A stretch of DNA of 64,000 nucleotides from Paenibacillus sp. USDA918EY (GCF_009870825.1 NZ_WTWY01000003.1:124001-188000); one strand, 5' to 3'; positions 17,173 through 26,505 are shown, counted from the stretch's first letter. Translations and numbers: made by a program. Notes: a model not told the origin generated them from the sequence alone.

Positions 17173-18909
17173 ATGAACACTTCCAAAACGAGCGAGAACC
17201 AGCCAACCCTTCCGGTTCCCCTCCACATCGACCGCAGCTGGCTGGAGCAGCTGAACAACCGCCTTGAAAAAGGGGGGCCCTGGGGGGACTGGCGGCTGGC
17301 CCAGCTGGCGATCCGCGGAGAGGAAGCGCGGCTGGTCACCAGCTTTGACGAACTGCAATGCTTAAAGCATTTGCAAGGCCTTTCCCCGCTCCCCCATCAG
17401 CTCGACACCACCCGCAAGGTGCTGTTCGAAATGTCCGGCAGGGCCATATTGGCCGATGAAGTCGGTCTGGGCAAAACGATCGAAGCCGGCATGATTTTGA
17501 AGGAATACATGATCCGCGGCCTCGTCTCGAAAGTGCTGATCCTCGTGCCCGCTTCCCTAGTGCTGCAGTGGGTGCGCGAACTGAACGGGAAATTCGGCAT
17601 TCCCGCCGTCGCCCAAAAAAAAGCCTATACGTGGCATTCCGACATCGTCGTCGCTTCGATCGATACGGCTAAACGCGATCCGCATAAGGATTTTTTGCTG
17701 GAGCAGGAATACGACATGCTGATCATCGACGAAGCCCATAAGCTGAAAAACAAAAAAACGACGAACTACCAATTCATTCAAAAGCTGCGCAAAAAATACT
17801 GCCTGCTGCTCACCGCCACGCCGGTACAAAACGACATGACGGAACTGTTTAACCTGATCACGCTGCTGAAGCCCGGACAGCTTGGCCGCCAGGGCGATTT
17901 TGCGACCAATTTCGTCGTCGGCAAACGGCAGCCGAAAAACCAGGAGCAGCTCAAAGACGAACTCGCCAAAGTCATGATCCGCAACCGCCGGGGCGAAGGA
18001 CCCGTCCAGTTCACGAAACGGCATGTCACCAACGTCAGCCTGCAGCTGTCTCCAGAGGAGCAGGCATTGTATGACGGGGTGACGGCTTTTGTCAGGGACG
18101 AATACCGGGCTTCCGGGGGGAATTTGAGCAGCATGCTGTCGCTTGTCACTTTGCAGCGGGAGGTTTGCAGCAGCCGCGACGCCGTTTTTCTGACGCTGGT
18201 GAACCTTTCCAAAAAGATCCCGGACGACTCCCCCCTCACGTCCAAAGTGTGGGAGCTCGTAAATGCCATTCGCGCGATCAAAGCCAATACGAAAGCCGAA
18301 AAAACGATCGAGCTGATCCGTCAGATGAACGAAAAGGTCATCGTGTTTACCGAATACCGGGCTACCCAGGAATATTTGCTCCAATATTTCCAAAAGCACG
18401 GTTTGAGCTGCGTGCCCTACCGGGGCGGCATGAACCGCGGCAAAAAAGACTGGATGATGGACCTGTTCCGTGGACGCGCCCAGGTGATGATCGCCACCGA
18501 GGCCGGCGGCGAGGGAATTAACCTGCAGTTCTGCCACCATATGATCAACTTCGACCTTCCGTGGAATCCGATGCGGGTCGAGCAGCGGATTGGCCGCGTC
18601 CATCGCCTCGGACAGCAAAACGACGTAAAAATCTATAACTTGTCCACCTCGGGAACGATCGAGGAGCATATTTTGCATCTGCTTCACGAAAAAATCAACA
18701 TGTTCGAAATGGTCATCGGCGGCTTGGACGCCATCCTTGAACGGTTCGAAAAACAGGAGTCGCTGGAAAAAAGATTGTACAAAATGTTTCTGGAATCCGA
18801 TTCGAACGAGGAAATCCGGCAAAAAGTGAATTCCCTGGGCCAAACCTTCGACCAAATCAAGCACCAAGTCGTTTACGAATCGGACACGATGAGGGAGGAG
18901 GAAGCCTGA
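17173..18909 (+). CDS. yqhH: SNF2-family helicase YqhH
   Basis: The 578-residue protein has all motifs of a SNF2/RapA-type translocase: ADEVGLGKTIEAGM (motif I, about residues 94-107), IIDEAHKLKN (motif II), LLTATPVQND (III), ATEAGGEGINLQF (V) and RVEQRIGRVHRLGQ (VI). It matches the short helicase YqhH of Bacillus, which sits next to yqhG there as here. Biological role is not established in the family. GGAGGTAGGGGC precedes the ATG, and the stop is one base from the next start, so it is co-transcribed with yqhG. Confidence 0.9.
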   Translation: MNTSKTSENQPTLPVPLHIDRSWLEQLNNRLEKGGPWGDWRLAQLAIRGEEARLVTSFDELQCLKHLQGLSPLPHQLDTTRKVLFEMSGRAILADEVGLGKTIEAGMILKEYMIRGLVSKVLILVPASLVLQWVRELNGKFGIPAVAQKKAYTWHSDIVVASIDTAKRDPHKDFLLEQEYDMLIIDEAHKLKNKKTTNYQFIQKLRKKYCLLLTATPVQNDMTELFNLITLLKPGQLGRQGDFATNFVVGKRQPKNQEQLKDELAKVMIRNRRGEGPVQFTKRHVTNVSLQLSPEEQALYDGVTAFVRDEYRASGGNLSSMLSLVTLQREVCSSRDAVFLTLVNLSKKIPDDSPLTSKVWELVNAIRAIKANTKAEKTIELIRQMNEKVIVFTEYRATQEYLLQYFQKHGLSCVPYRGGMNRGKKDWMMDLFRGRAQVMIATEAGGEGINLQFCHHMINFDLPWNPMRVEQRIGRVHRLGQQNDVKIYNLSTSGTIEEHILHLLHEKINMFEMVIGGLDAILERFEKQESLEKRLYKMFLESDSNEEIRQKVNSLGQTFDQIKHQVVYESDTMREEEA

Positions 18910-18910
18910 C

Positions 18911-19837
18911 ATGAGCATGTCTCCGCAGCAGGTGCAGGAACATATCATGACTTATCTCGAATGCACGGAATGCCAAATCATCGAAAAATCGCCTTACCAT
19001 GTGACGGTCAAGCTATCCCCGCAGGCGGACAGGCAGCTGACAGGCAGGCCGTATTATTGGGGATTCGTCGACCGGACCGGCGCCGAGCCGGAGACGTTAT
19101 CCTTTACGTTCGTGTTTGACCCGGAAAAATACGACAACAGCGAGCGGGAAAAAAACGCCGCCGCGCAGCAGGACCCTCTCCTGTCGCGATATTACGGCGC
19201 GGCCCCCCTCCTGCCCCAGCTCGGACCGGGACGGATCCAGCGCGAGGACGTAACCTACGGCAGCGCAAGGCTCCAGCAAATATGGAATGCCGCCCGACAG
19301 GAAGGCTCCTGCCTGTATCTGTTTGAGCAGCCGCCTGCCCTTCAGCGCGAAACGCTGTTCTCCGCCCCCTACGAGCCGTGGCTGGGCGTCTGCTTCAAGG
19401 CCGAAATGGCGTGCGACATGAAGAAGGAAGAACTTCATTTCATCGGCATATCGCTTGTCACCGGGCGGATCGCCTCCCCTTTTCCGGAACGGCTTACAGG
19501 CCTCGCCTTGAGTCCGCGCCTGCCGGAAAACATTCACATTCAGCCGGCGGCGGTTTCGCTTGAAGATGCGGCAGGCCTGCTTGAATCGTATATGACGCGG
19601 AAGCTGGCGGAGATGGACTTCGCTTGGGCGGAGCAGGCCCGGGAACGGCTGAAGGAGGAGCTGGCGGTGATCGATGTCTATTACGAAGATTTGCTGAAGG
19701 AGCCCGATGAGGGGAAGCTGGCCGCGATCCGCGAGCAATTCGCCAACAGACGCAGCGAAACGACATGGCAATACGAGCCCAAAGTGCATCTGTCCGCCAT
19801 AACCTGCGGCCTGTTTCATCTCCGGTCAAAAGGGTAG
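18911..19837 (+). CDS. yqhG: YqhG-family protein
   Basis: The 308-residue acidic cytoplasmic protein begins MSMSPQQVQEHIMTYLECTECQIIEKSPYHVTVKLSPQADRQLTGRPYYWGFVDRTG, read here as separate blocks, and matches the YqhG family. The block around RPYYWGFVDRTG is the recognisable part. The family has no assigned activity; its constant partner is the SNF2 protein YqhH, encoded immediately upstream. The C-terminal third is helical and rich in Glu and Arg. A joint role of the two in nucleic-acid transactions is inference from the conserved pairing. Confidence 0.85.
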   Translation: MSMSPQQVQEHIMTYLECTECQIIEKSPYHVTVKLSPQADRQLTGRPYYWGFVDRTGAEPETLSFTFVFDPEKYDNSEREKNAAAQQDPLLSRYYGAAPLLPQLGPGRIQREDVTYGSARLQQIWNAARQEGSCLYLFEQPPALQRETLFSAPYEPWLGVCFKAEMACDMKKEELHFIGISLVTGRIASPFPERLTGLALSPRLPENIHIQPAAVSLEDAAGLLESYMTRKLAEMDFAWAEQARERLKEELAVIDVYYEDLLKEPDEGKLAAIREQFANRRSETTWQYEPKVHLSAITCGLFHLRSKG

Positions 19838-19979
19838 ATTCATTTAGACCTTCCTCGCTAAAAGAAGGCAAAAATAGAACCGGAGTCGCCTCCGTCCGCG
19901 TGACAGCTTGCAACAGCCTTTTTACGGCTTGTCCCATACAATTAAGAAAAAACGCGGAAATCAGGAAAGGGTGATATCG

Positions 19980-20975
19980 ATGAACCCTGCGAACATTCTC
20001 TCTTTTACGAAAAAAACGGCAGCCGTCGTCCTGCTGGCCGTGTCCCTCGCCCCGGCGGGCGATGAAGCCGTGCTGGCGGCGGGAAACGGCGGTACCGCTA
20101 CACCAAACGTAACGATAAATTCGGCCCTGCTCGCCAGGTCCGTCGTTTTCGGCCAGCAAAAAGCCGTTCCGGCATCGCTCCGGAGCTTTACGGAACAGGT
20201 CGTCGACGAGCTGTCGAATCAGGATTCGTTTCAAGACTGGAAGCGCGCCGGTATTTCCTACGATCCGCTTGGACCGGGGACGCATGGCTGGCTGGCTACC
20301 GTCAGCCGAAACGGCAAAGCGGTCGGTTATTTGATTTTGACTTCGACGGATGACGGCCAATATATGCTAAGCGAATACGGGCGCGGCGAATCGATGCCGT
20401 ACAACTCGCAAGCGCTGTATCAACGGTTGCAGCAGCTCGGACTTCTGCAGGCCGGATCGAAGCTTTCCGGCGGGACAAGCATCGAAGCCCGCTACTCCGC
20501 CCTGCTTCCGGTATGGAAAATTACGCCGCCCGGCAAAAAAGCCATTTATCTTCACGGCATGACGGGCGAAGAACTTCCGATGCAGCCCTCCGGCATGGAG
20601 AAAGCTCCCCTTGACGGCCTCTCCTCGATCGGCCGGCTGAAGCTTGTAGGGGCCACGCAGCCAAAGCGGACCGGGACAAGCGATCCGTATGAAAATCTGC
20701 TTTGGCTTCAATCTCCGAAGCTTTCCTTTCGGGGCGATCAGGATCTGATCCAGGCGGTCAAAGCCGGTTCAAGCGGCCTCGTGTTTACGTCGCCCGGTCA
20801 TAACGCCGATTACGGCGCTCCGTTTGTCGTGACCGGGCTTCATGCATGGAAGGCGGACGGGACGGAAAAAGAAGTGCTGTTCGCTGCCTCCGGTCCGGAC
20901 GGAAGCCGTTATTTGCCCGCTGCCGAGCTGCTGGCCCATGGCGAATTCCGTTCCCTGAACGCATCCCGTCTGTGA
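19980..20975 (+). CDS. Exported protein of unknown function
   Basis: The 331-residue protein has a signal peptide (MNPANILSFTKKTAAVVLL onward, likely cleaved after VLA at about residue 36) and a soluble domain with no motif I recognise. Internal hints are WLATVSRNGKAVGYLILTS and YLHGMTGEELP, the latter resembling a structural turn, not an active site. I start at ATG 19980 because AGGAAAGGGTGA precedes it. It has its own terminator at 21018 and seems monocistronic. Confidence 0.7.
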   Translation: MNPANILSFTKKTAAVVLLAVSLAPAGDEAVLAAGNGGTATPNVTINSALLARSVVFGQQKAVPASLRSFTEQVVDELSNQDSFQDWKRAGISYDPLGPGTHGWLATVSRNGKAVGYLILTSTDDGQYMLSEYGRGESMPYNSQALYQRLQQLGLLQAGSKLSGGTSIEARYSALLPVWKITPPGKKAIYLHGMTGEELPMQPSGMEKAPLDGLSSIGRLKLVGATQPKRTGTSDPYENLLWLQSPKLSFRGDQDLIQAVKAGSSGLVFTSPGHNADYGAPFVVTGLHAWKADGTEKEVLFAASGPDGSRYLPAAELLAHGEFRSLNASRL

Positions 20976-21017
20976 ATGCTTCGCATTTGATGCTTTTCAA
21001 AAATAGTTCCAAAAAAT

Positions 21018-21060
21018 AAAGACGCCATAGGCGGAATTTCGCTGAGGCGTCTTTCGTTTT
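21018..21060. terminator. Bidirectional terminator
   Basis: AAAGACGCC (21018-21026) pairs with GGCGTCTTT (21046-21054). A T-rich tail follows on the plus strand and an A-rich run precedes it, so it can serve both the exported-protein gene and the convergent yqzE. Confidence 0.75.
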
Positions 21061-21066
21061 GCTTTT

Positions 21067-21255
21067 TTATTGCTTTTGCTTTTTGCGTTCGGACGGCCGC
21101 TTCATCAGCATAATGCCGAGCGGAATCATCCCGAACCATTTTTCCGACCAAGGCTCTTTCGGCTTGGTTTTGCGCCGCCGTTCCTCTTTAGGAGTTTCCA
21201 TAAACGTCACGACGCGTTCCGTAATGTACTTGACAAGCTCTTCTCCGCTAGCCAC
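21067..21255 (-). CDS. yqzE: YqzE-family protein
   Basis: The 62-residue protein reads VASGEELVKYITERVVTF, then TPKEERRRKTKPKEPW and SEKWFGMIPLGIMLM, matching the YqzE family (YVKxxTxxVVxxxExPKEERK, then WFGxIP near a hydrophobic C-terminal segment). Function is unknown; in Bacillus it lies by the competence comG genes. A GTG at 21255 preceded by AAGGGGATG at eight bases gives the family length. The longer open frame to 21738 runs antisense through the amidase gene and is not credible. Confidence 0.75.
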   Translation of the reverse strand: MASGEELVKYITERVVTFMETPKEERRRKTKPKEPWSEKWFGMIPLGIMLMKRPSERKKQKQ

Positions 21256-21480
21256 TTGCGCGCATCCCCTTTCGCAGATGTGATAGGAATAGCTTTCGCA
21301 AATCGGCATGTTTTTAAACGGCGTTTTGCCGGTTGGAACATGGCAGTTTGAGCCAAACCAAGAAATCATCGTCCTGCAAATGCATTTTTTTCCGTTAATT
21401 GCGCATTCTAAGGCTGTACAGCATAGTTGATTGGGGCATGATGCTGCAACCAGTTTAGGTCGAAAGGATGGCCAGATCGT

Positions 21481-22182
21481 ATGAACAAGCTTTTGAAGCC
21501 GGTCTTTTTTGCACTCATGGCGTTCGCTCTCGCTTTCCCCTCTTCCGCCCAGGCCAAGTCGCAAAAGCGTCCGGAGGAAGTCAAAGAGCATCCGGCATTT
21601 ACCCGCGACGTCATTATCATCGATGCGGGTCATGGCGGGATCGACGGAGGAACGTCGTTTCAAAACATTTTGGAAAAAGACATCAACCTTGCCATCGCCC
21701 AAAAGGTATTCATGCTGCTCCGCAGCAAGGGGTATCACGCTGTCCTCAATCGGACGGGCGATTATGCGTTAAGCGACGAAAACCACTGGCTCGGCACGAA
21801 ATCCAGGCATCTGCGGGATTTGGCGCAGCGAAAAGAACTGAGCCAGCAAATCCCGACGCTGGTCGTCGTCAGCCTGCACGTCAACTGGGGACGCAACACG
21901 TCAAAACGCGGGGGCCTGGTTCTCTTTCAAAACGAAGGCCGCAGCGTGTTGCTCGCTTCGGCCATTCAGGACCAGCTGGATCAACTCTACGGATTTAAAG
22001 GAAATATCCAGCATGGCCGCCCCTTTTATTTGCTGAATCAAATTGCCGATCCGGCCGTCATCGTTGAAACCGGCTTTCTGAGCAATGCCGGGGACCGCGC
22101 CATGCTGACAGACCGTAGAGGCCAATTAAAAATCGCCAAGGCGATCGCAAACGGGATCAATTATTATTTGACGGTAATATAG
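21481..22182 (+). CDS. N-acetylmuramoyl-L-alanine amidase (Amidase_3)
   Basis: This 233-residue enzyme has a signal peptide (about residues 1-25, ending SSAQA) and a zinc amidase domain that cleaves the MurNAc-L-Ala bond of peptidoglycan. The ligands are visible: His51 in IDAGHGGIDGG, Glu65 in ILEKDINL, His133 in SLHVN, and the catalytic Glu196 in VIVETGFLSN. It is a single domain without SH3 or LysM, like CwlD, which acts in cortex maturation; assignment to cortex is inference. Its last 26 bases overlap the convergent deacetylase gene. Confidence 0.9.
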   Translation: MNKLLKPVFFALMAFALAFPSSAQAKSQKRPEEVKEHPAFTRDVIIIDAGHGGIDGGTSFQNILEKDINLAIAQKVFMLLRSKGYHAVLNRTGDYALSDENHWLGTKSRHLRDLAQRKELSQQIPTLVVVSLHVNWGRNTSKRGGLVLFQNEGRSVLLASAIQDQLDQLYGFKGNIQHGRPFYLLNQIADPAVIVETGFLSNAGDRAMLTDRRGQLKIAKAIANGINYYLTVI

Positions 22183-23050
22183 GTGCCGGATGCCAGCCCC
22201 AAATATCCCGGACCAGGTCGCTGATGCCTACGAAGGTGACGCGACCTTGCATTTCCGCCGCACTGCTTTTTATCGCCGCGGCCGTTTTTTGGCCTTGCGT
22301 TCCGACATGTCCGATTGTGACGCAATTGCCGTACTCCCGGGCGCGCGCCTCGACGGCTTTCATTTGTCCGGTGATATGGCTGATCGTATGCCGGTCATCG
22401 AGAAAAATATGGTTGGCGACGGGAGGCATGCCCATATTGACGGCGAGCTTGCCTACGATGGAGTGATAATTCGTTTTGCTGTCGACAAAAAACAGTCCCC
22501 GCTCCTGGCATACCTTCAGCACGATGGACATGATCCTTTCGTCTCCCGTTATTTTCGACCCCATATGGTTGTTCATGCCGATCGCATGAGGAACGTCGTC
22601 AATCGCCTCCTCCACTTTTTGCCGCACCTCCTCGTCGGTCATATCGGACGTGATCGCCCCCGGTCCAAGCCATTTCGGGTTTCCATGTTTCGGCTCCATC
22701 GGCATATGGACGAGGACGTCAAAACCTTTTTTATGCGCCTGCTCCGCATCGCTTTTCGTCGTCGGAAGAAACGGCATGATCGCTACGGTCAGCTTGATCG
22801 GCATGGACAGCATCTCTTCCGTTCCACCCTGGCCGTTGCCGAAATCATCGATGATGACGGCAACCTTCTTTTCCTTGTTTGCAGACTGTTTCGCCGCCTT
22901 CCGCCCCTCCTTGTTCTCTGGGGGGATTCCTGAATCCGGACCCTGCAGGCCGGCCGAACCGTGCGCCGATGCGTCGAACGCGGGAGCCGCGGCAAGAAGC
23001 AAAACCAGCCCGGCGGCCATTACGCGTTTGCGCCAATTTGATGTTTTCAA
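22157..23050 (-). CDS. Divergent polysaccharide deacetylase family protein (PF04748)
   Basis: The 297-residue exported protein has a signal peptide (to about residue 29, ending DASA) and the PF04748 domain: VAVIIDDFGNG, ITVAIMPFLPT-like strand (LTVAIMPFLP), LVHMPMEP, GMNNHMGSKIT and FVDSKT. These are the metal-site strands of NodB-like deacetylases, though activity in this divergent branch is poorly established. TTG at 23050 follows GAAGGAGGAAG. It converges on the amidase gene with a 26-base overlap, and both act on the envelope. Confidence 0.85.
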   Translation of the reverse strand: MKTSNWRKRVMAAGLVLLLAAAPAFDASAHGSAGLQGPDSGIPPENKEGRKAAKQSANKEKKVAVIIDDFGNGQGGTEEMLSMPIKLTVAIMPFLPTTKSDAEQAHKKGFDVLVHMPMEPKHGNPKWLGPGAITSDMTDEEVRQKVEEAIDDVPHAIGMNNHMGSKITGDERIMSIVLKVCQERGLFFVDSKTNYHSIVGKLAVNMGMPPVANHIFLDDRHTISHITGQMKAVEARAREYGNCVTIGHVGTQGQKTAAAIKSSAAEMQGRVTFVGISDLVRDIWGWHPAPILPSNNN

Positions 23051-23118
23051 GAGCGTTCTTCCTCCTTCTCATTGCAGCATGGGTTCTTACCTCATTGTTT
23101 GAGAAAGCAGGAGGAAAT

Positions 23119-23430
23119 ATGTATTCGCCGCGAAAAACGTATACCGGCGTCGGACTTGCCCTGATCCTGGCAGACTTTACGATCAAAGCGGGAAATTTTT
23201 TTGTTTTACAAATCGAACATCCTCAATTATATATCCTGCTGTCCGCAGGCTTATGTACGGGTTCTTGCCATTCCAATCAATTTATTATGATCAAACGCAT
23301 ACACCGCGTACCAGCTCTGATTGCACATTCTCTTCAAATCATCGACCGATCACTCAAGGAATTCCATCCTAAAGCTCCGTATAAAGCCTCCGACTGCTCA
23401 AAATTTTCGGGCGGCCCGATCCAGAATTGA
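23119..23430 (+). CDS. Doubtful 103-codon frame
   Basis: An ATG at 23119 sits directly behind GCAGGAGGAAAT, an excellent ribosome binding site, and opens a frame of 103 codons (MYSPRKTYTGVGLALILADF onward). The first 30 residues look protein-like, but from 23207 the frame is antisense to the GNAT remnant, and I recognise nothing. It may be the head of a lost gene. Confidence 0.2.
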   Translation: MYSPRKTYTGVGLALILADFTIKAGNFFVLQIEHPQLYILLSAGLCTGSCHSNQFIMIKRIHRVPALIAHSLQIIDRSLKEFHPKAPYKASDCSKFSGGPIQN

Positions 23431-23445
23431 ATAGGGCCAGTCATG
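23207..23445 (-). pseudogene. GNAT acetyltransferase remnant
   Basis: On the minus strand an ATG at 23445, well placed behind AAAGGAG, reads MTGPIQFWIGPPENFEQSEA and LYGALGWNSLSDRSMI to a stop. The next frame continues DDLKRMCNQSWYAVYAFDHN and KLIGMARTRT to another stop, and the third gives ISLRTAGYIIEDVRFV. Together these are the first half of a GNAT-family N-acetyltransferase (growth of the LIGMAR strand and the ED-V strand are typical). The acetyl-CoA binding half is missing, so the gene is broken by at least two frameshifts and truncated. Confidence 0.7.
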
Positions 23446-23737
23446 GGAAAAGCTCCTTTCTTGATCCGATAGGTTCTTGTTTCTCCAGGAATCGTTCATT
23501 GGAACAAAGAGTACAAGCGCATATTATGTCTTCCAAACATGTTGCTTGTAGATGATTTTTTTTGAATAACCCCCTCTTCAAGCCGTATTACCCACGAAAT
23601 TTATACCGAATGGGAATAAATGGAGACGAGTCGGCATGTTTATAAAATAACAGGGTATACACAATGGCCGTATCGTTTCCGCTTCATCGTTACGTCCCGG
23701 CCAGGTGAACCACTTCATATCAAGAGAGGGGTACGCT
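23446..23737. other. Leader region of the peptide transporter operon
   Basis: About 290 AT-rich bases separate the GNAT remnant from the binding-protein gene. It must hold the operon promoter, but I do not see a convincing -35/-10 pair, operator or riboswitch. Confidence 0.4.
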
Positions 23738-25444
23738 ATGCGAACGAAACGCAAATCTATGCTGGCCCTGCTGCTCATCATCGCCGTAAGCGTTTTTATG
23801 AGCGCTTGCGGAAGCAGCGGCCAAGAGACCAAATCTTCCTCGCCTCCGAAAACAACCGATGAAAAGCCCACCGATCCCGCGCCCGGGAACAAGACCGAAA
23901 CGCCGAAGGAGCAGGTTTTCCGCTTTAATTTGCATTCGAATCCTCCAACGCTTGATCCCGGTCAGGCGCAAGACAACGTGTCGTTCGCCGTTCTTAATGG
24001 ATTGTACGAGGGGCTGACACGAAGCAACGAAAACGGCGAGGTCCTCCCGGGTACCGCCGAGAAATGGGATGTTTCGCCGGATGGAACCAAATATACCTTC
24101 CATTTGCGAGCGGATGCAAAATGGTCGAACGGAGATCCGGTGACTGCGGCTGACTACGAGTTTGCGTGGAAACGGGTGCTCGATCCGAAGACCGAACCGG
24201 CGCCGCCGTATGCCTATCAGCTGTACTACATCAAAGGTGCGGAAGCCTATAACACCGGAAAAAACGCCGATCCGAATTCGGTTTCCGTCAAAGCCGTCGA
24301 TCCCAATACGCTTGAGGTCGAATTGGAGCACTCTACGCCGTATTTTCTAAGCCTTCTTTCGTTCCAGACTTATTTCCCGGTGCATGCCTCGGCGAAAACC
24401 AATCCGAAGTGGGCCTCCGACGCAAGCACCATCATCTCGAACGGCCCGTTTAAAATCAGCGAATGGAAGCAGCAAAGCTCGCTTGTGCTGGTGAAGAATG
24501 ATAATTACTATGCGAAGGACGACATCAAATTCACCAAAGTGCAGATGACCATGGTAGACGATTCCGGCTCGGAGCTGAACATGTACGAAACCGACCAGCT
24601 CGATTTCGCCGGCATGCCGACCGGACGCATTCCGAACGAGCAAATTCCGGTCTTGAAGCAGACGAAACCGAACGAACTGGAAATTAAGGGCATCGCCTCC
24701 ACCTACTTCTATTTGTTCAACAATAAACAGAAACCTTTTAATAACGTGAATATCCGCAAAGCGCTGGCGATGGCGATCGACCGCCAGCAGATCGTCGACA
24801 AGGTGACGCTCGGCGGACAACTTCCTGCATTTGGCATCGTTCCTCCGGGAATCGCGGGTGAAAACGGCGAATTCCGTTCCGAGCACAAGGACGATTATTT
24901 CAAGGAAAACGTTGAGGAAGCGAAAGCGCTGCTGCAAAAGGGGCTTAGCGAGCTGGGTCTGTCCGCTATGCCTGAATTCACGCTCACCTACAATACCGAT
25001 GAAAGCCACAAAAAGGTAGCCGAAGCCGTCGCCGACATGTGGAGCAAAAATCTCGGCATCAAGGTAAAAATCGAAAACCAGGAATGGGGCGTCTTCCTGA
25101 AGAACCGCACCGCGCTCAATTATCAGATGGCCCGGGCCGGATGGACGACCGACTACAACGATCCGATGTCCTTCATCGATCTGTACATGACCGGAAGCGG
25201 CAACAACGATATCGGATACAGCAATCCGGAGTACGACAAGCTCGTACGCGAGGCGAAGGAGTCGCTGGATAACAAGGAACGGATGGAATTGATGCTGAAG
25301 GCCGAACGTATGCTGATCGAGCAGGATCAGGCCATCCTTCCGCTGTACTACTATACCAACGTTGCGCTCAAAAAACCGAATCTCAAAAACGTGTTTATCG
25401 ACTATCAAGGAAACATCATCTACAACCGGGGTTACTTCGAATAA
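23738..25444 (+). CDS. Peptide ABC transporter substrate-binding lipoprotein (OppA/DppE type)
   Basis: The 568-residue lipoprotein has a signal with SVFMSACGSSG (lipid-attached Cys near residue 24) and the SBP_bac_5 domain with TLDPGQAQDNVSFAVLNGLYEGL, KWSNGDPVTAADYEFAWKRVLDP and the NIRKALAMAIDR block. It captures oligopeptides outside the membrane and delivers them to the permease pair encoded next. ATG 23738 follows GAGAGGGG; a frame start 33 bases earlier lacks a site. It is the first of five genes. Confidence 0.93.
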   Translation: MRTKRKSMLALLLIIAVSVFMSACGSSGQETKSSSPPKTTDEKPTDPAPGNKTETPKEQVFRFNLHSNPPTLDPGQAQDNVSFAVLNGLYEGLTRSNENGEVLPGTAEKWDVSPDGTKYTFHLRADAKWSNGDPVTAADYEFAWKRVLDPKTEPAPPYAYQLYYIKGAEAYNTGKNADPNSVSVKAVDPNTLEVELEHSTPYFLSLLSFQTYFPVHASAKTNPKWASDASTIISNGPFKISEWKQQSSLVLVKNDNYYAKDDIKFTKVQMTMVDDSGSELNMYETDQLDFAGMPTGRIPNEQIPVLKQTKPNELEIKGIASTYFYLFNNKQKPFNNVNIRKALAMAIDRQQIVDKVTLGGQLPAFGIVPPGIAGENGEFRSEHKDDYFKENVEEAKALLQKGLSELGLSAMPEFTLTYNTDESHKKVAEAVADMWSKNLGIKVKIENQEWGVFLKNRTALNYQMARAGWTTDYNDPMSFIDLYMTGSGNNDIGYSNPEYDKLVREAKESLDNKERMELMLKAERMLIEQDQAILPLYYYTNVALKKPNLKNVFIDYQGNIIYNRGYFE

Positions 25445-25466
25445 CGGGCGGTTATCGCGCTGCCCG
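25445..25466 (+). other. Hairpin between binding protein and permease
   Basis: CGGGC (25445-25449) and GCCCG (25462-25466) form a stem right after the binding-protein stop, with no T run. A stem here could stabilise the upstream message so that binding protein exceeds permease, a common operon arrangement. Confidence 0.35.
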
Positions 25467-25566
25467 GTATGAAGTTCGTGTGGGCTTGCGCTTGTTCATC
25501 GCAGGCGCGCCCCGCTTCTTCATCCCCGTGAGGAAGGAATGAACCTGACTAGAAGGAGGATACTCC

Positions 25567-26505
25567 ATGATACGGTACTCCTTGACCAAGCTGTTCTATC
25601 TCGTACTTTCGCTGTGGGTACTGGCTTCCGTCACGTTTTTGCTCATGAAGGCCATTCCGGGAGATCCGTTCATGTCGGAAAAGGCGGTTCCCCCGGAAAT
25701 CCGCGCCCGCTTAATGGCTCAATACGGATTGGACAAACCGCTGTACGAGCAATATTTCGTCTATATTTCCAACCTGGCGAAAGGCGATTTGGGCATTTCG
25801 ATGAAAATGCTGGACCGGGAAGTCGGTCAGACCATTCGCGATGCCTTTCCCTTCTCCCTGAAGCTCGGCGTCGTCTCGATTATCGTCTCGGTTATTGTCG
25901 GCATCGGCCTGGGCATGATCGCCGCGCTGCGGCATCGAAAGCTGCTCGACTCCGCCTCGATGGTTATCGCCGTTTTGGGCGTATCGGTTCCCAGTTTCGT
26001 GCTGGCTTCTTTTTTCCAATATATTTTTGGCGTCAAGCTGAAATGGCTGCACGTCGTCGGCTTGAACGGCCCGTTGGATTACATCATGCCCACCCTGGCG
26101 CTCTCCGCCCTGCCGATCGCCTTTATCGCACGCCTGACGCGATCGAGCATGCTTGAAGTGTTGACGGCCGATTATATTAAAACCGCCAAGGCCAAAGGCC
26201 TGTCCCGCGGCGCCATCATCCGCCGGCATGTGCTGCGCAACGGCATCCTGCCCGTCGTTACCTATCTCGGGCCGCTCACGGCCAATGTCGTGACCGGCTC
26301 CTTCATTATCGAGCAAATTTTCGGGATCGGGGGGCTCGGCAAAATATTCGTCACAAGCATCAGCAACCGCGATTACTCACTCATTATGGGCATCACCCTA
26401 TTCTATGGGCTGATTCTGATGTGCGCCCGTTTCATTACGGACATCGCTTACGGACTCATCGATCCCCGCATCACGCTCGTTTCAAGAAAGGAGAAGGCCG
26501 CATGA
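25567..26505 (+). CDS. Peptide ABC transporter permease (OppB/DppB type)
   Basis: The 312-residue permease has six membrane helices and the standard OppB N-terminus (RYSLTKLFYLVLSLWVLASVTFLLMKAIPGDPF, in which the GDPF motif is typical). The EAA loop is present as YIKTAKAKGLSRGAIIRRHVLRNGILP. It pairs with the OppC-like protein to form the channel. AGAAGGAGG precedes the ATG, and the stop overlaps the next start. Confidence 0.94.
   Translation: MIRYSLTKLFYLVLSLWVLASVTFLLMKAIPGDPFMSEKAVPPEIRARLMAQYGLDKPLYEQYFVYISNLAKGDLGISMKMLDREVGQTIRDAFPFSLKLGVVSIIVSVIVGIGLGMIAALRHRKLLDSASMVIAVLGVSVPSFVLASFFQYIFGVKLKWLHVVGLNGPLDYIMPTLALSALPIAFIARLTRSSMLEVLTADYIKTAKAKGLSRGAIIRRHVLRNGILPVVTYLGPLTANVVTGSFIIEQIFGIGGLGKIFVTSISNRDYSLIMGITLFYGLILMCARFITDIAYGLIDPRITLVSRKEKAA

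Noticed and set aside
21256..21738. N-terminal extension of the yqzE frame
   Set aside because: It is antisense to the amidase gene, and a GTG with a good ribosome site gives the normal YqzE length.
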